Assembly (NCBI GenBank): GCA_946885665.1
Contig: CAMPGT010000032.1
Location: forward strand, 1-21,562
Origin: an uncultured Chitinophagaceae bacterium
GTDB taxonomy: Bacteria > Bacteroidota > Bacteroidia > Chitinophagales > Chitinophagaceae
Length of the DNA stretch: 21,562 nt
Direction of reading: 5' to 3'
The translations under genes were made by a program, and so were the position numbers. Numbering within the stretch: position 1 is the first letter of the stretch; each line of letters starts with the position of its first letter. The notes under the pieces were generated by a model. It was not told the DNA's origin, made no database searches, and saw only the letters and a list, made by a program, of their open reading frames with translations. Positions 6,620 through 15,088 of this stretch are shown here, one piece after another.

Positions 6620-7561
6620 ATGAAGATTATCACACTCACTTTCAGCCCCTGCATCGATAAAACAACGTCTATTCCCGATCTCATACCTGAAAAAAAATTG
6701 AGATGTTCCGAGCCGGTGCTGGATGCGGGCGGCGGCGGGATAAATGTTTCCCGTGCCATTAAAAAACTGGGCGGTGAGGCCACGGCTGTGTATCCATCAG
6801 GCGGATGCACGGGCAAGCTGTTCGACCAGTTGCTGGCCCGCGACCAGGTGCCGTGCATAAACATCCAGTCGCACAGTGAAACCCGCGAAAATTTCATAGT
6901 GGTGGAAGAGGCCACCGGCAAGCAGTTTCGTTTTGGAACGCCGGGCACCTTGTTGAATGAAGAAGAGTGGCAAAATTGCATAAAAGCGATTCGTGACGCG
7001 GAAGGTGCCGAATACATTGTTGCCAGCGGCAGCCTCCCTCCGGGTGTGCCGAACGACGTGTTTGCCACTATCGCCACAATTGCGAAAGAGAAAAAGGCGC
7101 GGTTTATTGTTGACACGTCAGGCGAAGCGTTGAAACAGGCGGTAAACAAAGGCGTGTTTTTACTGAAACCGAACCTGAACGAACTCGGCGCACTGTCGGG
7201 GATGCCTGTGGCGGGTACCGCACAGATCATTGAAGCGGCGAATGAAATTCTTAATAAGAATGAATGTGAAGTGGTGGTGGTGTCGATGGGCGCCGCCGGC
7301 GCACTGATGATCACAAAGGACCAGGCAGAAAAAATACCTGCACCCCGAGTTACGATGAGAAGCACCGTGGGCGCCGGCGACAGCATGCTCGCGGGAATCG
7401 TACTCTCGCTTACTGCGAACGCCAGTCTGCTCGACGCCGTGCGTTACGGCGTGGCATGCGGTTCTGCGGCCACCATGAACCCGGGCACCGAGTTGTGCAG
7501 GAAGGAAGATGCTGAAAAGTTATATGCGCAAATACTCGAACTGTCGGCGCAGACCACCTGA
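6620..7561 (+). CDS. pfkB: 6-phosphofructokinase, PfkB (ribokinase) family
   Basis: This 313-residue kinase phosphorylates fructose 6-phosphate with ATP at the committing step of glycolysis. It shows the PfkB signatures: AGGGGINVSRAI (36-47) for sugar binding and the C-terminal GAGDSM (251-256) with catalytic base Asp254. It follows the E. coli PfkB isoenzyme closely from memory: KKLRC near residues 25-29, GGGGIN, SGSLPPGV (136-143), VDTSGEAL (164-171), KPN (183-185) and STVGAGDSM. That favours 6-phosphofructokinase over tagatose-6-P or fructose-1-P kinase, though these cannot be fully excluded. The ATG at 6620 gives the family start (MKIITLTFSPCID); an upstream in-frame ATG at 6569 would add an unrelated tail. 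It is divergent from the hypothetical gene and abuts the UspA-like gene stop to stop. Confidence 0.88.
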   Translation: MKIITLTFSPCIDKTTSIPDLIPEKKLRCSEPVLDAGGGGINVSRAIKKLGGEATAVYPSGGCTGKLFDQLLARDQVPCINIQSHSETRENFIVVEEATGKQFRFGTPGTLLNEEEWQNCIKAIRDAEGAEYIVASGSLPPGVPNDVFATIATIAKEKKARFIVDTSGEALKQAVNKGVFLLKPNLNELGALSGMPVAGTAQIIEAANEILNKNECEVVVVSMGAAGALMITKDQAEKIPAPRVTMRSTVGAGDSMLAGIVLSLTANASLLDAVRYGVACGSAATMNPGTELCRKEDAEKLYAQILELSAQTT

Positions 7562-7564
7562 TCA
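7559..7564. other. TGATCA palindrome forming both convergent stop codons
   Basis: The TGA of pfkB (7559-7561) and the TGA of the minus-strand gene (7562-7564 read in reverse) abut with no spacer. No hairpin terminator is visible on either side, so the two transcripts must overlap at their 3' ends. Confidence 0.9.
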
Positions 7565-8041
7565 ATATACAACGTCACTGTACCGGTCGAAGTCGCCGAT
7601 CTCAAGTATATTGGCGATGGTTTTTTCGCGCAGGTCATCGATGGTGAAACCAAGGCCCTCCAGCAACTGAGGATGTTCGTCGAGGTTTTTGTCGATGAAC
7701 ACAAGGTCGCTTCGGTTCAGTTTCGAATAAATGAATTTTATAGTGGGCGAGTAGAGAATTTCGCACCTCAGCGGAATATGGCTGGCCCCTGCCCTCTTCT
7801 CCAAATATCTTATCTCCTGCGCATCAATGGGCCGGACCCTGCTCGCCGAATTGGCTACCAGCGCCAGCTCTTCTCCATTATCTTCAATGGGCCGGAACAT
7901 GTCGTCATCGGGCTGTTCGCGTTTGTTAAGGATAAACAAAACTACCAGCGAACCCTCATTTTCTTTTGCCCAGTTTATTGCATATTCCACCACATGATGT
8001 GGTAAAAAATTTCCCGGAAAGATTAGTGTGGCAAAATTCAT
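7562..8041 (-). CDS. Universal stress protein-like (UspA/adenine nucleotide alpha hydrolase-like fold)
   Basis: This 159-residue cytosolic protein has the size and pattern of a single UspA domain. It starts with a beta strand (ATLIFPGNFL), then HHVVEYAINWAKENEGSLVVLFIL, a typical first helix and second strand. A later strand reads SDLVFIDKN. The usual UspA ATP-binding GxxG(9x)GS signature near the C-terminus is not visible, so it is either a non-ATP-binding member or a distant relative. It converges on pfkB with abutting stops and diverges from the DUF4142 gene. Confidence is high for a real gene and moderate for the fold. Confidence 0.68.
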   Translation of the reverse strand: MNFATLIFPGNFLPHHVVEYAINWAKENEGSLVVLFILNKREQPDDDMFRPIEDNGEELALVANSASRVRPIDAQEIRYLEKRAGASHIPLRCEILYSPTIKFIYSKLNRSDLVFIDKNLDEHPQLLEGLGFTIDDLREKTIANILEIGDFDRYSDVVY

Positions 8042-8189
8042 GACCTGGGTTTTACTTAAAGTTCGTATAAATCAGCGTTTTCTGAGATTAAAAATATTAC
8101 CAAAAACGGTCCTCAAATCACATTTTAATTTGGAACGATCTTTACATGGTATGACGTGGAAAATAATGTTAAAACAAAAATTAACAACT

Positions 8190-8864
8190 ATGACTTTAAA
8201 AAGGATAATACCCAATCTGTTGACAACAGTATTGCTGGTAACCGGTCCGGTATTTATGCTTTTCGCGCAGGAGGATACGTCATCAACGCAGCCGGATAGA
8301 ACCTATAATTTCTTTGGCCCTTCAGGATATTCGGACGAAATGTTCATCTCTAAAAATATAGAAGATAACACGAAGGAAATAGAACTGGCAAAATTGGCGA
8401 TCGACAAATCTTCCAACGACGGTATTAAATCCATTGCACAGGATATGGTCGAACACCACGGCAAATTGCTGGAAGACCTTAAGCAGCTTCGCAGTGTTTC
8501 AGGTATTTCAGGTAATGAAGAAGATGCAGTCGCAGAAGAACAGGAACAAGTGGCAACGGAAGAAAATAATATGCAGAATGACAGCGCTTCGGTGACCAAC
8601 CCGCCTGCGAACGTGAACCTGTACGATCCAGCCGCGATGCTGGTAAATGCCAGTCCCGAACAGTTCGACTCGATGTGGGTGAGGCAGATGCTGATCGATC
8701 ATAAAATAAAGCTGGGCGAATTGCACCAGGCCGGGAAAACAACAGACAATCCGAAAATTAAATCACTGGTGAAAGAGGCCATACCTATGGTACGGAACAT
8801 GCGCGACAAGCTGGAGAACGTAAATGATCCGCAGTTCACCACTATGATCTGGAAGAAAGAATAA
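8190..8864 (+). CDS. Secreted DUF4142 (ferritin-like) protein
   Basis: The product has a Sec signal peptide (MTLKRIIPNLLTTVLLVTG, cleavage near FAQ) and two helical segments matching DUF4142. The first contains DEMFISKNIEDNTKEIELAK followed by IAQDMVEHHGKLLEDL; the second has MWVRQMLIDHKIKLGELHQ. An acidic, Q/E/N-rich linker between them interrupts the usual single DUF4142 block. The family has a four-helix ferritin-like fold, is usually periplasmic, and has no firmly known reaction. The open frame extends upstream to 8028, but those residues overlap the divergent gene start and lack secretion features. Starts at 8151 or 8166 are also possible; the former would fit a near -7 box at 8125-8132. 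A terminator follows at 8891. Confidence 0.8.
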   Translation: MTLKRIIPNLLTTVLLVTGPVFMLFAQEDTSSTQPDRTYNFFGPSGYSDEMFISKNIEDNTKEIELAKLAIDKSSNDGIKSIAQDMVEHHGKLLEDLKQLRSVSGISGNEEDAVAEEQEQVATEENNMQNDSASVTNPPANVNLYDPAAMLVNASPEQFDSMWVRQMLIDHKIKLGELHQAGKTTDNPKIKSLVKEAIPMVRNMRDKLENVNDPQFTTMIWKKE

Positions 8865-8890
8865 TCGCTATTGAACCATTCATGAGAGAA

Positions 8891-8917
8891 AGGCCGGATA
8901 ATTCCGGTCTTTTTTTT
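8891..8917 (+). terminator. Rho-independent terminator of the DUF4142 gene
   Basis: GGCCGGA (8892-8898) pairs with TCCGGTC (8903-8909), seven pairs including one G-U, with a 4-nt loop and an 8-T run (8910-8917). It lies 27 bp after the DUF4142 stop. Confidence 0.88.
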
Positions 8918-8938
8918 AGCTTGCATGATGAAATAATC

Positions 8939-9451
8939 ATGAAAAAGCCAGAACCATCCGAATATCATCCTTATTATAACGGGTACGTGCAACTCGTCGA
9001 GGACGGCAACTTCCTTCAGATCCTGAAGGAAAACAGCTTGCAGGTGAAATCATTTTTCGGCTCCATCAAAAAAGAAAAACAGGATTACAGGTATGAACCC
9101 GATAAGTGGAGCATCAAGCAGGTACTCATGCACTTAATCGACACCGAACGCGTGATGGCGTATCGTGCCCTTACGGTTGCACGCGGCGATACGCACACTG
9201 CCCTTCCGGGTATGGATGAGAATCTTTTTGCTGCTCACGCCAATGTTACGGGGCGTACGATCGAGGACCTCCTCAATGAATTCCTCGTGGTTCGCGAAAA
9301 CACTTCTCTTTTGTTTGGGTATATGAATGACGCGGAGAGCGCGCAGGTGGGTAATGTGCTTGCGCACGCGATTACACCGCGCGCGCTGGGTTATATTATC
9401 ATCGGGCATGCGCAGCATCATCTGAACATCATTAAACAGAGGTACCTGTAG
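8939..9451 (+). CDS. DinB/YfiT-like metal-binding protein
   Basis: This 170-residue protein is a four-helix-bundle DinB-superfamily member. The metal triad is visible: His65 in KQVLMHLIDTE, and His157 and His161 in the C-terminal GHAQHHLNII. YEPDKWSIKQVL (52-63) is the typical entry to the second helix. Members bind a divalent metal; some are thiol-dependent S-transferases (bacillithiol or mycothiol type), many have no known reaction. No thiol cofactor can be assigned here. The ATG at 8939 gives the family length; an upstream in-frame ATG at 8882 lies inside the terminator of the preceding gene and is rejected. It converges on the creatininase-family gene. Confidence 0.83.
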   Translation: MKKPEPSEYHPYYNGYVQLVEDGNFLQILKENSLQVKSFFGSIKKEKQDYRYEPDKWSIKQVLMHLIDTERVMAYRALTVARGDTHTALPGMDENLFAAHANVTGRTIEDLLNEFLVVRENTSLLFGYMNDAESAQVGNVLAHAITPRALGYIIIGHAQHHLNIIKQRYL

Positions 9452-9457
9452 CTTTTT

Positions 9458-9488
9458 GTTTTTTAAAAGAAAAAATGATTTAAAAAAA
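9458..9488. terminator. AT-rich inverted repeat between convergent genes
   Basis: GTTTTTTAAA (9458-9467) is mirrored by TTTAAAAAA (9479-9487) across an A-rich loop. The T- and A-runs could help end transcription of both flanking genes, but there is no GC stem, so this is a weak call. Confidence 0.35.
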
Positions 9489-10250
9489 CTATTCATAAAG
9501 ATCAGCGGTGTCGCATTTTGCAACATCATAAAGCACCTTCCCCATTTTCTCAGTAACCACCTTAAAATACTTCTCCCCTTTTTCCGCAGTTGCCTTTTTA
9601 GGATTACCCGTTCCCGTATCTGCAGATATCTGCGACCATTTTCTCTCTGCCCATACCCAACCTTCAGAAAACTCCCTGATCCTGGGCCTCTTCTCTGTTC
9701 CGTCGCCCGCTTCCGCCAGCGGCCGCACCAGGTGAGGCGTAAAATACATCAGCAGGCTCGTTTCCATTTCATCGGCGTGATCGCCGCCCTCTTCAAAATA
9801 ATCAGCCTTATTTAACGCATGAAACCAATTGGATGTGCAGAGAAACATCTTCGGATATTTCAACCCCAGCTCGCGCAGCATGGTTTTAAAATCATTACCA
9901 CCATGGCTGTTTAAAATAAACAGCTTGTAGATACCCTGCCGGTGGAGCACTTCGATGATATTATCGAGTATGGCCATCTGCGTGGAAGGGTTCAGGTTGA
10001 TGTCAAGCTTAATATCGGACTGTCCTGTGTTTACACCGAAGGGAACCGTGGGCAATACCACCAGCTTCGCGCCTTTTTCATACGCGATCCTCGCGGATTC
10101 CGCAGCGATGTGATCTGCTTCGATAACATCGGTTGCATAAGGAAGATGGTAATTGTGCGCTTCTGTCGCGCCCCACGGCAGCACTGCCAGTTCAATTGCT
10201 GCGTCTTTGATAAATTTCCAATGACATTCGGCAAGAATATATGGTCGCAT
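9489..10250 (-). CDS. Creatininase-family amidohydrolase
   Basis: This 253-residue cytosolic protein shows the family's metal-binding pattern. GATEAHNYHLPYATD (27-41) supplies Glu30, His32/His35 and Asp41. NSHGGN (114-119) supplies His116. GGDHADEMETS (155-165) supplies further acidic and histidine residues, as in the HAGExETS motif. Members hydrolyse cyclic or linear amides (creatinine, formamidopyrimidine derivatives) or act in peptide-cofactor maturation (MftE). The actual substrate cannot be told from sequence. Length is normal. It lies 47 bp downstream of the giant surface-protein gene on the same strand; that gap shows no clear hairpin, so read-through is possible, but no functional link is evident. 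Confidence 0.85.
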   Translation of the reverse strand: MRPYILAECHWKFIKDAAIELAVLPWGATEAHNYHLPYATDVIEADHIAAESARIAYEKGAKLVVLPTVPFGVNTGQSDIKLDINLNPSTQMAILDNIIEVLHRQGIYKLFILNSHGGNDFKTMLRELGLKYPKMFLCTSNWFHALNKADYFEEGGDHADEMETSLLMYFTPHLVRPLAEAGDGTEKRPRIREFSEGWVWAERKWSQISADTGTGNPKKATAEKGEKYFKVVTEKMGKVLYDVAKCDTADLYE

Positions 10251-10297
10251 TATTACGTTTTACGGCAATTTAGGACACACACTTCTCCCATGCAAGA

Positions 10298-13200
10298 TTA
10301 ATATCGCATCTTGATGATTTTCACCGAGCGCACCAGCTTCTCATTAACGCGCAGTGTGGCAAAATATAATCCCGTTCGCAGGTTCGCACTGAAGGCATTT
10401 ATCTCCAGCACATTGTTGCCTACCGGTCGTGTACCGAAGTCGCGCCGGTAAACGAGCCGCCCGTAGCTGTCGTGTATCTCTACAAGTATCTTATCCGTTG
10501 CCTGTTTATTATAGAACAGTAGCCGCACGGTATTCGTGAACGGATTTGGATAGGCAATGAAATTATTGTTATCTGCCTCGGCGGGTGGAATGCTGTCCAC
10601 CGGCGGCGGAATTTGCGGTATGGAATCAATCGGTGGATTGTCTCCTCCCGGGATAGTGTCGATCGGCGGATTATCGCCTCCGGGTATCGTATCCACAGGT
10701 GGGTTATCTCCGCCGGGAATAGTATCGATCGGCGGATTATCGCCTCCCGGAATCGTATCAACCGGCGGTGGATTGTCTCCTCCAGGTATAGTATCAACCG
10801 GCGGCGGGTTGTCGCCACCTGGAATAGTATCCGGCACCTCAGTGTAACTGTATTCCTGGATGATCACTCCCGCAGCAAATCCCCAAGCCGCTTCCGGTGA
10901 TGTTGAGAAGTCGAGCAGCAATTTTCCGTCAGGATCCGGAGCAACATCGTTGATGTAAACAATTTTAGTGGTATTCATCCAGGCATTCAGGTAAACAGTT
11001 TTATCGTTTACGGTATATGTTCCGGTGTAGTTACCCGCGAACCAAACCGGAAGGCCTGAGCTGCCGACAAATCCGAAGCGGTAGCGTTTCGCGTGATTAA
11101 GGCCTGTTAACCTGAACTCACACAACTGCTGGTTATCCAGCCAATACGTTGATTCAAGCACCCTGTCGGGCACAACCCCGGAATTGTTGCCGGTTACCCT
11201 GCCTCCGGTATTTTCGCCATTGAACATTTTCTCGAGCGTCATGTCCATGGTGGTCGCCTTTCCGGACTGATCTCTCAGGTTCGTCATCGTAAACGTGGCG
11301 ATCGGAGATTGCGCCGTGTTGTTCCAGGGTGACGGAGCATTCGGTACGGCTGTATTGAAATTCACATACACGATCGTTTGCGGCGTGGTGAACGACACGC
11401 GCTTGCTATAGTCGGATGCCGACGACCCCGACCTCGCCCTCACGCGGTACCAGTATTTTGTATCCGGCGACAAACCAGTATTCGTGTAACTGGTGGAGTT
11501 GCCGGGAAGCATAATATTCGTCACATTTTGCCTGAACAGCGAATCCGTGGCGCGCACAAGTTCGTAGCCGTTGTCGGCGCTTTCATTCTCTGTTCTGTCC
11601 GACCACGTAATCGTTGCAGTGGTGCGGTCGGTTACTTCTGTGTAAATATTGTTTGGTCCCAACAACAAGATCGACGGATCATATTCCTCGATGGAAATGG
11701 CATTCAGGTACGTGAACGAGCTTGATGAGCCTTTTCTCACTGTTACCAGTATTTGCCCATTCGCATCCGGCGTAATGGAATTGAGGTTTGCCGTTTGCGT
11801 GGTGTTGTATCGCGCATTCAGGTGTGATTGGCGGGCACCACTGCTATAAGCGGCATCAGCCGTGTAGCCTTCATTGTGGGAGCCCACCAGCACAATATTG
11901 TAAAGCTTCGACTGGTTAAGTCCGCCAATGATGATCTGTTTGTCTTCTTCAACAGTATCGGCAATGCCTGCACGCAGTACGGCATCGGGGAACACGCCGG
12001 AATTATCTCCCGTAAGATGTCCCAACCGGGTAACCTTCCACCATGCATTGACGAATGTAACAGACAGCGAAGTTGGCGTATTCGTTTCATCTTTTAAAGA
12101 TGTCATGGAACTTCCCGCCGCAGGCATGCCGAGCCAGTTGTTCCAGGGAGCCGGTGCATTTCCGGTGGTTGTGTCACCAGCAAAATTTACCAGCACCGAT
12201 CTTGTCTTTTGGTCGCCAACGGTGATCATTACGAGCGCCGTATCGGCCTTTCCATAACTGTCGGTTGCAATAACGCGCACATTGTACATGCCCGTGTTAT
12301 CAACCGCGGGACTCGCTTTAATATAATAATTGTTACTTCCGGAATAGACCAGCGAAACGAACGGAGGATAATTTTCGATTTTCACTGTCGGCACGTCGCC
12401 TGCATCGTCTGATACGGTGAACGGTTCATTGAACACTGTTCCCGCTTTTACAAAAATACCGTTCAGCCCTTCTATCACCGGTGCATTATTGCCCGCACGG
12501 ATGCGCAGCGTATTGCTTTTCGGACCGGTGCCCGCACTGTTCTTTGCCACTATGTAATAATAGTAGTAAGTAAAGCCCGACACCTCATTGTCCGCATACG
12601 CATTGCTGTTAGCCGGCAAGGAGGCGATTACGGTGAAATCAACACTGTCCTGCGACCTGTACACTTCGTATCCGGTTTCATTGGCTGATTCATCTTCCCA
12701 TGTAAGGGATACGGCGCCTCCGGAAGATGCGTCGCCCGTTAATACCGGCGGCACATCAGGTGTCGCAGGCTGTTCGAGCGTCCTGGCATTTACTTTGGGG
12801 CTGAAGGCAGATTCACCATTGTGTGCAATTGCACGCACCCTGTAATAGTAGGTGGTTGATGCTTCGAGTCCGTTGTCCACAAAACTGTCGATGTTGGCGG
12901 CGACCGTTACAATGGGCTTGTAGGTGCCGCTGGAAGTTTCCGATCGCACAACTTCGAAACCGCTTTCATTGGCGGAAGTATCTGTCCAAACGATTTTTAT
13001 TTTATTGAAAGCAATCGCTTCTGCCGCCACTTCCGACGGGATGCCGGGAAGATCGCCGGGTGAAACATCCGGCGGCAGGTAGGTTGTCTGATTACTTGGC
13101 TGCGAAAGATTTCCTGCGGCATCCACTGCACGAACCACGAAATTGTAGGGAATCAAACTGTCGAGGTGAGATACCACGAAGAAGTTTTCGAAAGAAGAAT

Positions 13201-15088
13201 ATAATTTCTTGCCATTAACATAGATGTCATAACGGGCAACGCCTTCATTGTCGGTAGAAACGGTCCATTGAAGCCTTACCGCGGTGGCGCTGCTCACCCT
13301 GTAGTTGAGGCCCGACGGTGCTGTTGGCGGCTCATCGTCGATAAGCGTTTTTGCCGATGCCTCATTGCTGCCCTCTGCGGCGCCAGTTTCGCTCACAGCC
13401 CTCACCCGGTAGTGATACACGGTATTTTTTACCAGTCCCTTGTCTTCATAGGTCTTCACATTTGCCGCAAGTAATGTGTCGAACTGGTATGGACCCCCTG
13501 CAGATGTTGAGCGGTACACTTCAAATCCTGTTTCTCCGGTTCCCTGCGTCCATGACAGTTTAACGCTGCTTTGCGACGCCGGTACCGCGGTCAGGTTTGT
13601 TGCTGCATCGGGCTTGGGAGTGCCGTTGGCATCCACCACTTTGAATGCGGGCGACCATATCGTACCGCAACCGCGTTGCTCTTCGTAACGGCCCTTGTAT
13701 TCCCCCACCGGCGCGTTGTACACCTGGTTCGTGTCCAGCAGCGCTTCATCGCCTGCATTTACCCATTGGTAGTTGATGAACCCCGGAGCAAGAGTGAGTG
13801 GAACTGTGGTGCTGCCGTCAAGAGCGGGCAACACCCTGCTGTGATTTCCCTGCACCTCTATCGGTAAACTTTCCGTGGTGCCCTTTGTTTTGATCACAGC
13901 AGGTCTTAATGACCAGTCGGACCACGCCGAGCCGGAGGTGCGTCTGAAACGTGCACGGTAGGTTCCATAGCGGTGAATCACAATTTCATTGCCGGTAAAT
14001 TCCAGGACGGTTTCGGGGTCGTCAATATTGTTTGTGCCTCCCGTGCTGGAGGCGATGGTTACACCGTTGCGTTGCCACTCATAGGCATAAAATCCGGGCG
14101 TCAGGCCCAGTCTTGCATCTACATCGTTTTCCGTGCAAAATTCATATCGTTGAAAGAATACCAGTGGATTTGCCTTGTGAACGTTGTTCATCTCTGGTAC
14201 AAAGTCCGGCTCGCGCCAATGCTGGTACCATACCGAGTGACCCAACTCGGGGTAAACGGTATAACGGATATCGGCACCTATTTCCGATAACTTCTGAAGG
14301 TTATACTGTGCCTGGGCAGGTGACGGATCAACATCTTTTCCGCCTGTTGCGAACCAGATGGGGATGTGCACGAATTTCGTGCGGCCCGACACCGAACCCG
14401 CCGATGCGGAAGGCATGATCTTGGCCACCCGCTGCGGGTAATTGTCCACCATCCTCCAGGCGCCATAGCCGCCGCCGGATAATCCATCTACAAGCAGGCG
14501 GTCGATGTCTGCTCGTATGTATCTGGCCATCGAATCGATCATGGCCAGTATAGCCCTGAAATTGCCTGAGGGCGCCGATCCCCATCCCGCAAAGCATCCT
14601 TCTGTAACGACGTATTGCGGATAGACCAAAAAGCCATCAAACTGGTTTTTATTCACCCTGTCGCGGAACAATTCTCCGCCGAGCCAGATGGGCCGTTCAT
14701 TATTATATATGCCGCCGTTTGTTGCGCATCCCACTTCACCACCTCCATGAAGAAAAAGGTTGATGGGATATTTTTTATCGGCGCTGTCGGGATTATTGTA
14801 ACTGTAGGGAAACTTGATACGGAAAGCCATGTGGTTACCCTCCACATTGATGTAATAGGCTTTAAATGACCGGTTGTCGAAAGTGTCCGCACCGATACTT
14901 ACGCCGATTGTTGGCGTTCTTACCCATTTCTGCAGACCGGGGACGTCGGGATCGGGATGTTCACGACTTCCTAAAGGGGAGTTCTTGTTGTAGGTGACTA
15001 CCGGGTCCTGGGGATTGAACACATTCTGCGCTTGTACAAAGCAGTCAGCGATCAAAAACAGTAAGGAAAAAAGTAGAATTCCTTTCAT
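10298..15088 (-). CDS. Giant modular T9SS-secreted esterase-like protein, 1596 aa
   Basis: A Sec signal peptide (1-20, QA-Q) leads into an alpha/beta-hydrolase domain (~75-310) resembling polyhydroxybutyrate-depolymerase/feruloyl-esterase types. It shows oxyanion HGGG (114-117), nucleophile Ser204 in GLSGG, a likely acid at Asp252/254 and His284 in LGHSVW. Residues ~315-490 look like two Ig-like or PKD-like segments. Then come FnIII domains (~493-583, 588-672, 683-772, 778-865), a cadherin/Ig-like domain (~868-958), a module (~964-1136), another FnIII (~1142-1236), a second copy of the module (~1239-1414), a DTIPGGDNPP repeat linker (1420-1500) and a T9SS sorting domain (~1510-1596; IAYPNPFTNTVRL, GLYFATLRV). 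It probably acts on the cell surface or outside on acylated polysaccharides or polyesters; substrate unknown. Confidence 0.85.
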   Translation of the reverse strand: MKGILLFSLLFLIADCFVQAQNVFNPQDPVVTYNKNSPLGSREHPDPDVPGLQKWVRTPTIGVSIGADTFDNRSFKAYYINVEGNHMAFRIKFPYSYNNPDSADKKYPINLFLHGGGEVGCATNGGIYNNERPIWLGGELFRDRVNKNQFDGFLVYPQYVVTEGCFAGWGSAPSGNFRAILAMIDSMARYIRADIDRLLVDGLSGGGYGAWRMVDNYPQRVAKIMPSASAGSVSGRTKFVHIPIWFATGGKDVDPSPAQAQYNLQKLSEIGADIRYTVYPELGHSVWYQHWREPDFVPEMNNVHKANPLVFFQRYEFCTENDVDARLGLTPGFYAYEWQRNGVTIASSTGGTNNIDDPETVLEFTGNEIVIHRYGTYRARFRRTSGSAWSDWSLRPAVIKTKGTTESLPIEVQGNHSRVLPALDGSTTVPLTLAPGFINYQWVNAGDEALLDTNQVYNAPVGEYKGRYEEQRGCGTIWSPAFKVVDANGTPKPDAATNLTAVPASQSSVKLSWTQGTGETGFEVYRSTSAGGPYQFDTLLAANVKTYEDKGLVKNTVYHYRVRAVSETGAAEGSNEASAKTLIDDEPPTAPSGLNYRVSSATAVRLQWTVSTDNEGVARYDIYVNGKKLYSSFENFFVVSHLDSLIPYNFVVRAVDAAGNLSQPSNQTTYLPPDVSPGDLPGIPSEVAAEAIAFNKIKIVWTDTSANESGFEVVRSETSSGTYKPIVTVAANIDSFVDNGLEASTTYYYRVRAIAHNGESAFSPKVNARTLEQPATPDVPPVLTGDASSGGAVSLTWEDESANETGYEVYRSQDSVDFTVIASLPANSNAYADNEVSGFTYYYYYIVAKNSAGTGPKSNTLRIRAGNNAPVIEGLNGIFVKAGTVFNEPFTVSDDAGDVPTVKIENYPPFVSLVYSGSNNYYIKASPAVDNTGMYNVRVIATDSYGKADTALVMITVGDQKTRSVLVNFAGDTTTGNAPAPWNNWLGMPAAGSSMTSLKDETNTPTSLSVTFVNAWWKVTRLGHLTGDNSGVFPDAVLRAGIADTVEEDKQIIIGGLNQSKLYNIVLVGSHNEGYTADAAYSSGARQSHLNARYNTTQTANLNSITPDANGQILVTVRKGSSSSFTYLNAISIEEYDPSILLLGPNNIYTEVTDRTTATITWSDRTENESADNGYELVRATDSLFRQNVTNIMLPGNSTSYTNTGLSPDTKYWYRVRARSGSSASDYSKRVSFTTPQTIVYVNFNTAVPNAPSPWNNTAQSPIATFTMTNLRDQSGKATTMDMTLEKMFNGENTGGRVTGNNSGVVPDRVLESTYWLDNQQLCEFRLTGLNHAKRYRFGFVGSSGLPVWFAGNYTGTYTVNDKTVYLNAWMNTTKIVYINDVAPDPDGKLLLDFSTSPEAAWGFAAGVIIQEYSYTEVPDTIPGGDNPPPVDTIPGGDNPPPVDTIPGGDNPPIDTIPGGDNPPVDTIPGGDNPPIDTIPGGDNPPIDSIPQIPPPVDSIPPAEADNNNFIAYPNPFTNTVRLLFYNKQATDKILVEIHDSYGRLVYRRDFGTRPVGNNVLEINAFSANLRTGLYFATLRVNEKLVRSVKIIKMRY
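10631..10834 (-). repeat. Tandem coding repeat (six units) in the linker
   Basis: Six in-frame units of 33, 33, 33, 33, 36 and 36 bp encode DTIPGGDNPP plus one or two of P, V, I. Units start at 10631, 10664, 10697, 10730, 10763 and 10799. The ten-residue core is identical in all, while third codon positions differ between copies. The repeat forms an extended Pro/Gly linker before the sorting domain. Confidence 0.92.

Noticed and set aside
6607..7386. 259-codon minus-strand ORF
   Set aside because: It is antisense to pfkB, whose catalytic motifs are intact.
8028..8189. N-terminal extension of the DUF4142 frame
   Set aside because: It overlaps the divergent gene start and would bury the signal peptide inside the protein.
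10557..10847. Plus-strand ORF with perfect SIGGLSPPGIV repeats, also CRISPR-like in spacing
   Set aside because: It is the antisense of the DTIPGGDNPP linker of the giant surface protein. The units are contiguous in-frame coding repeats with no spacers.
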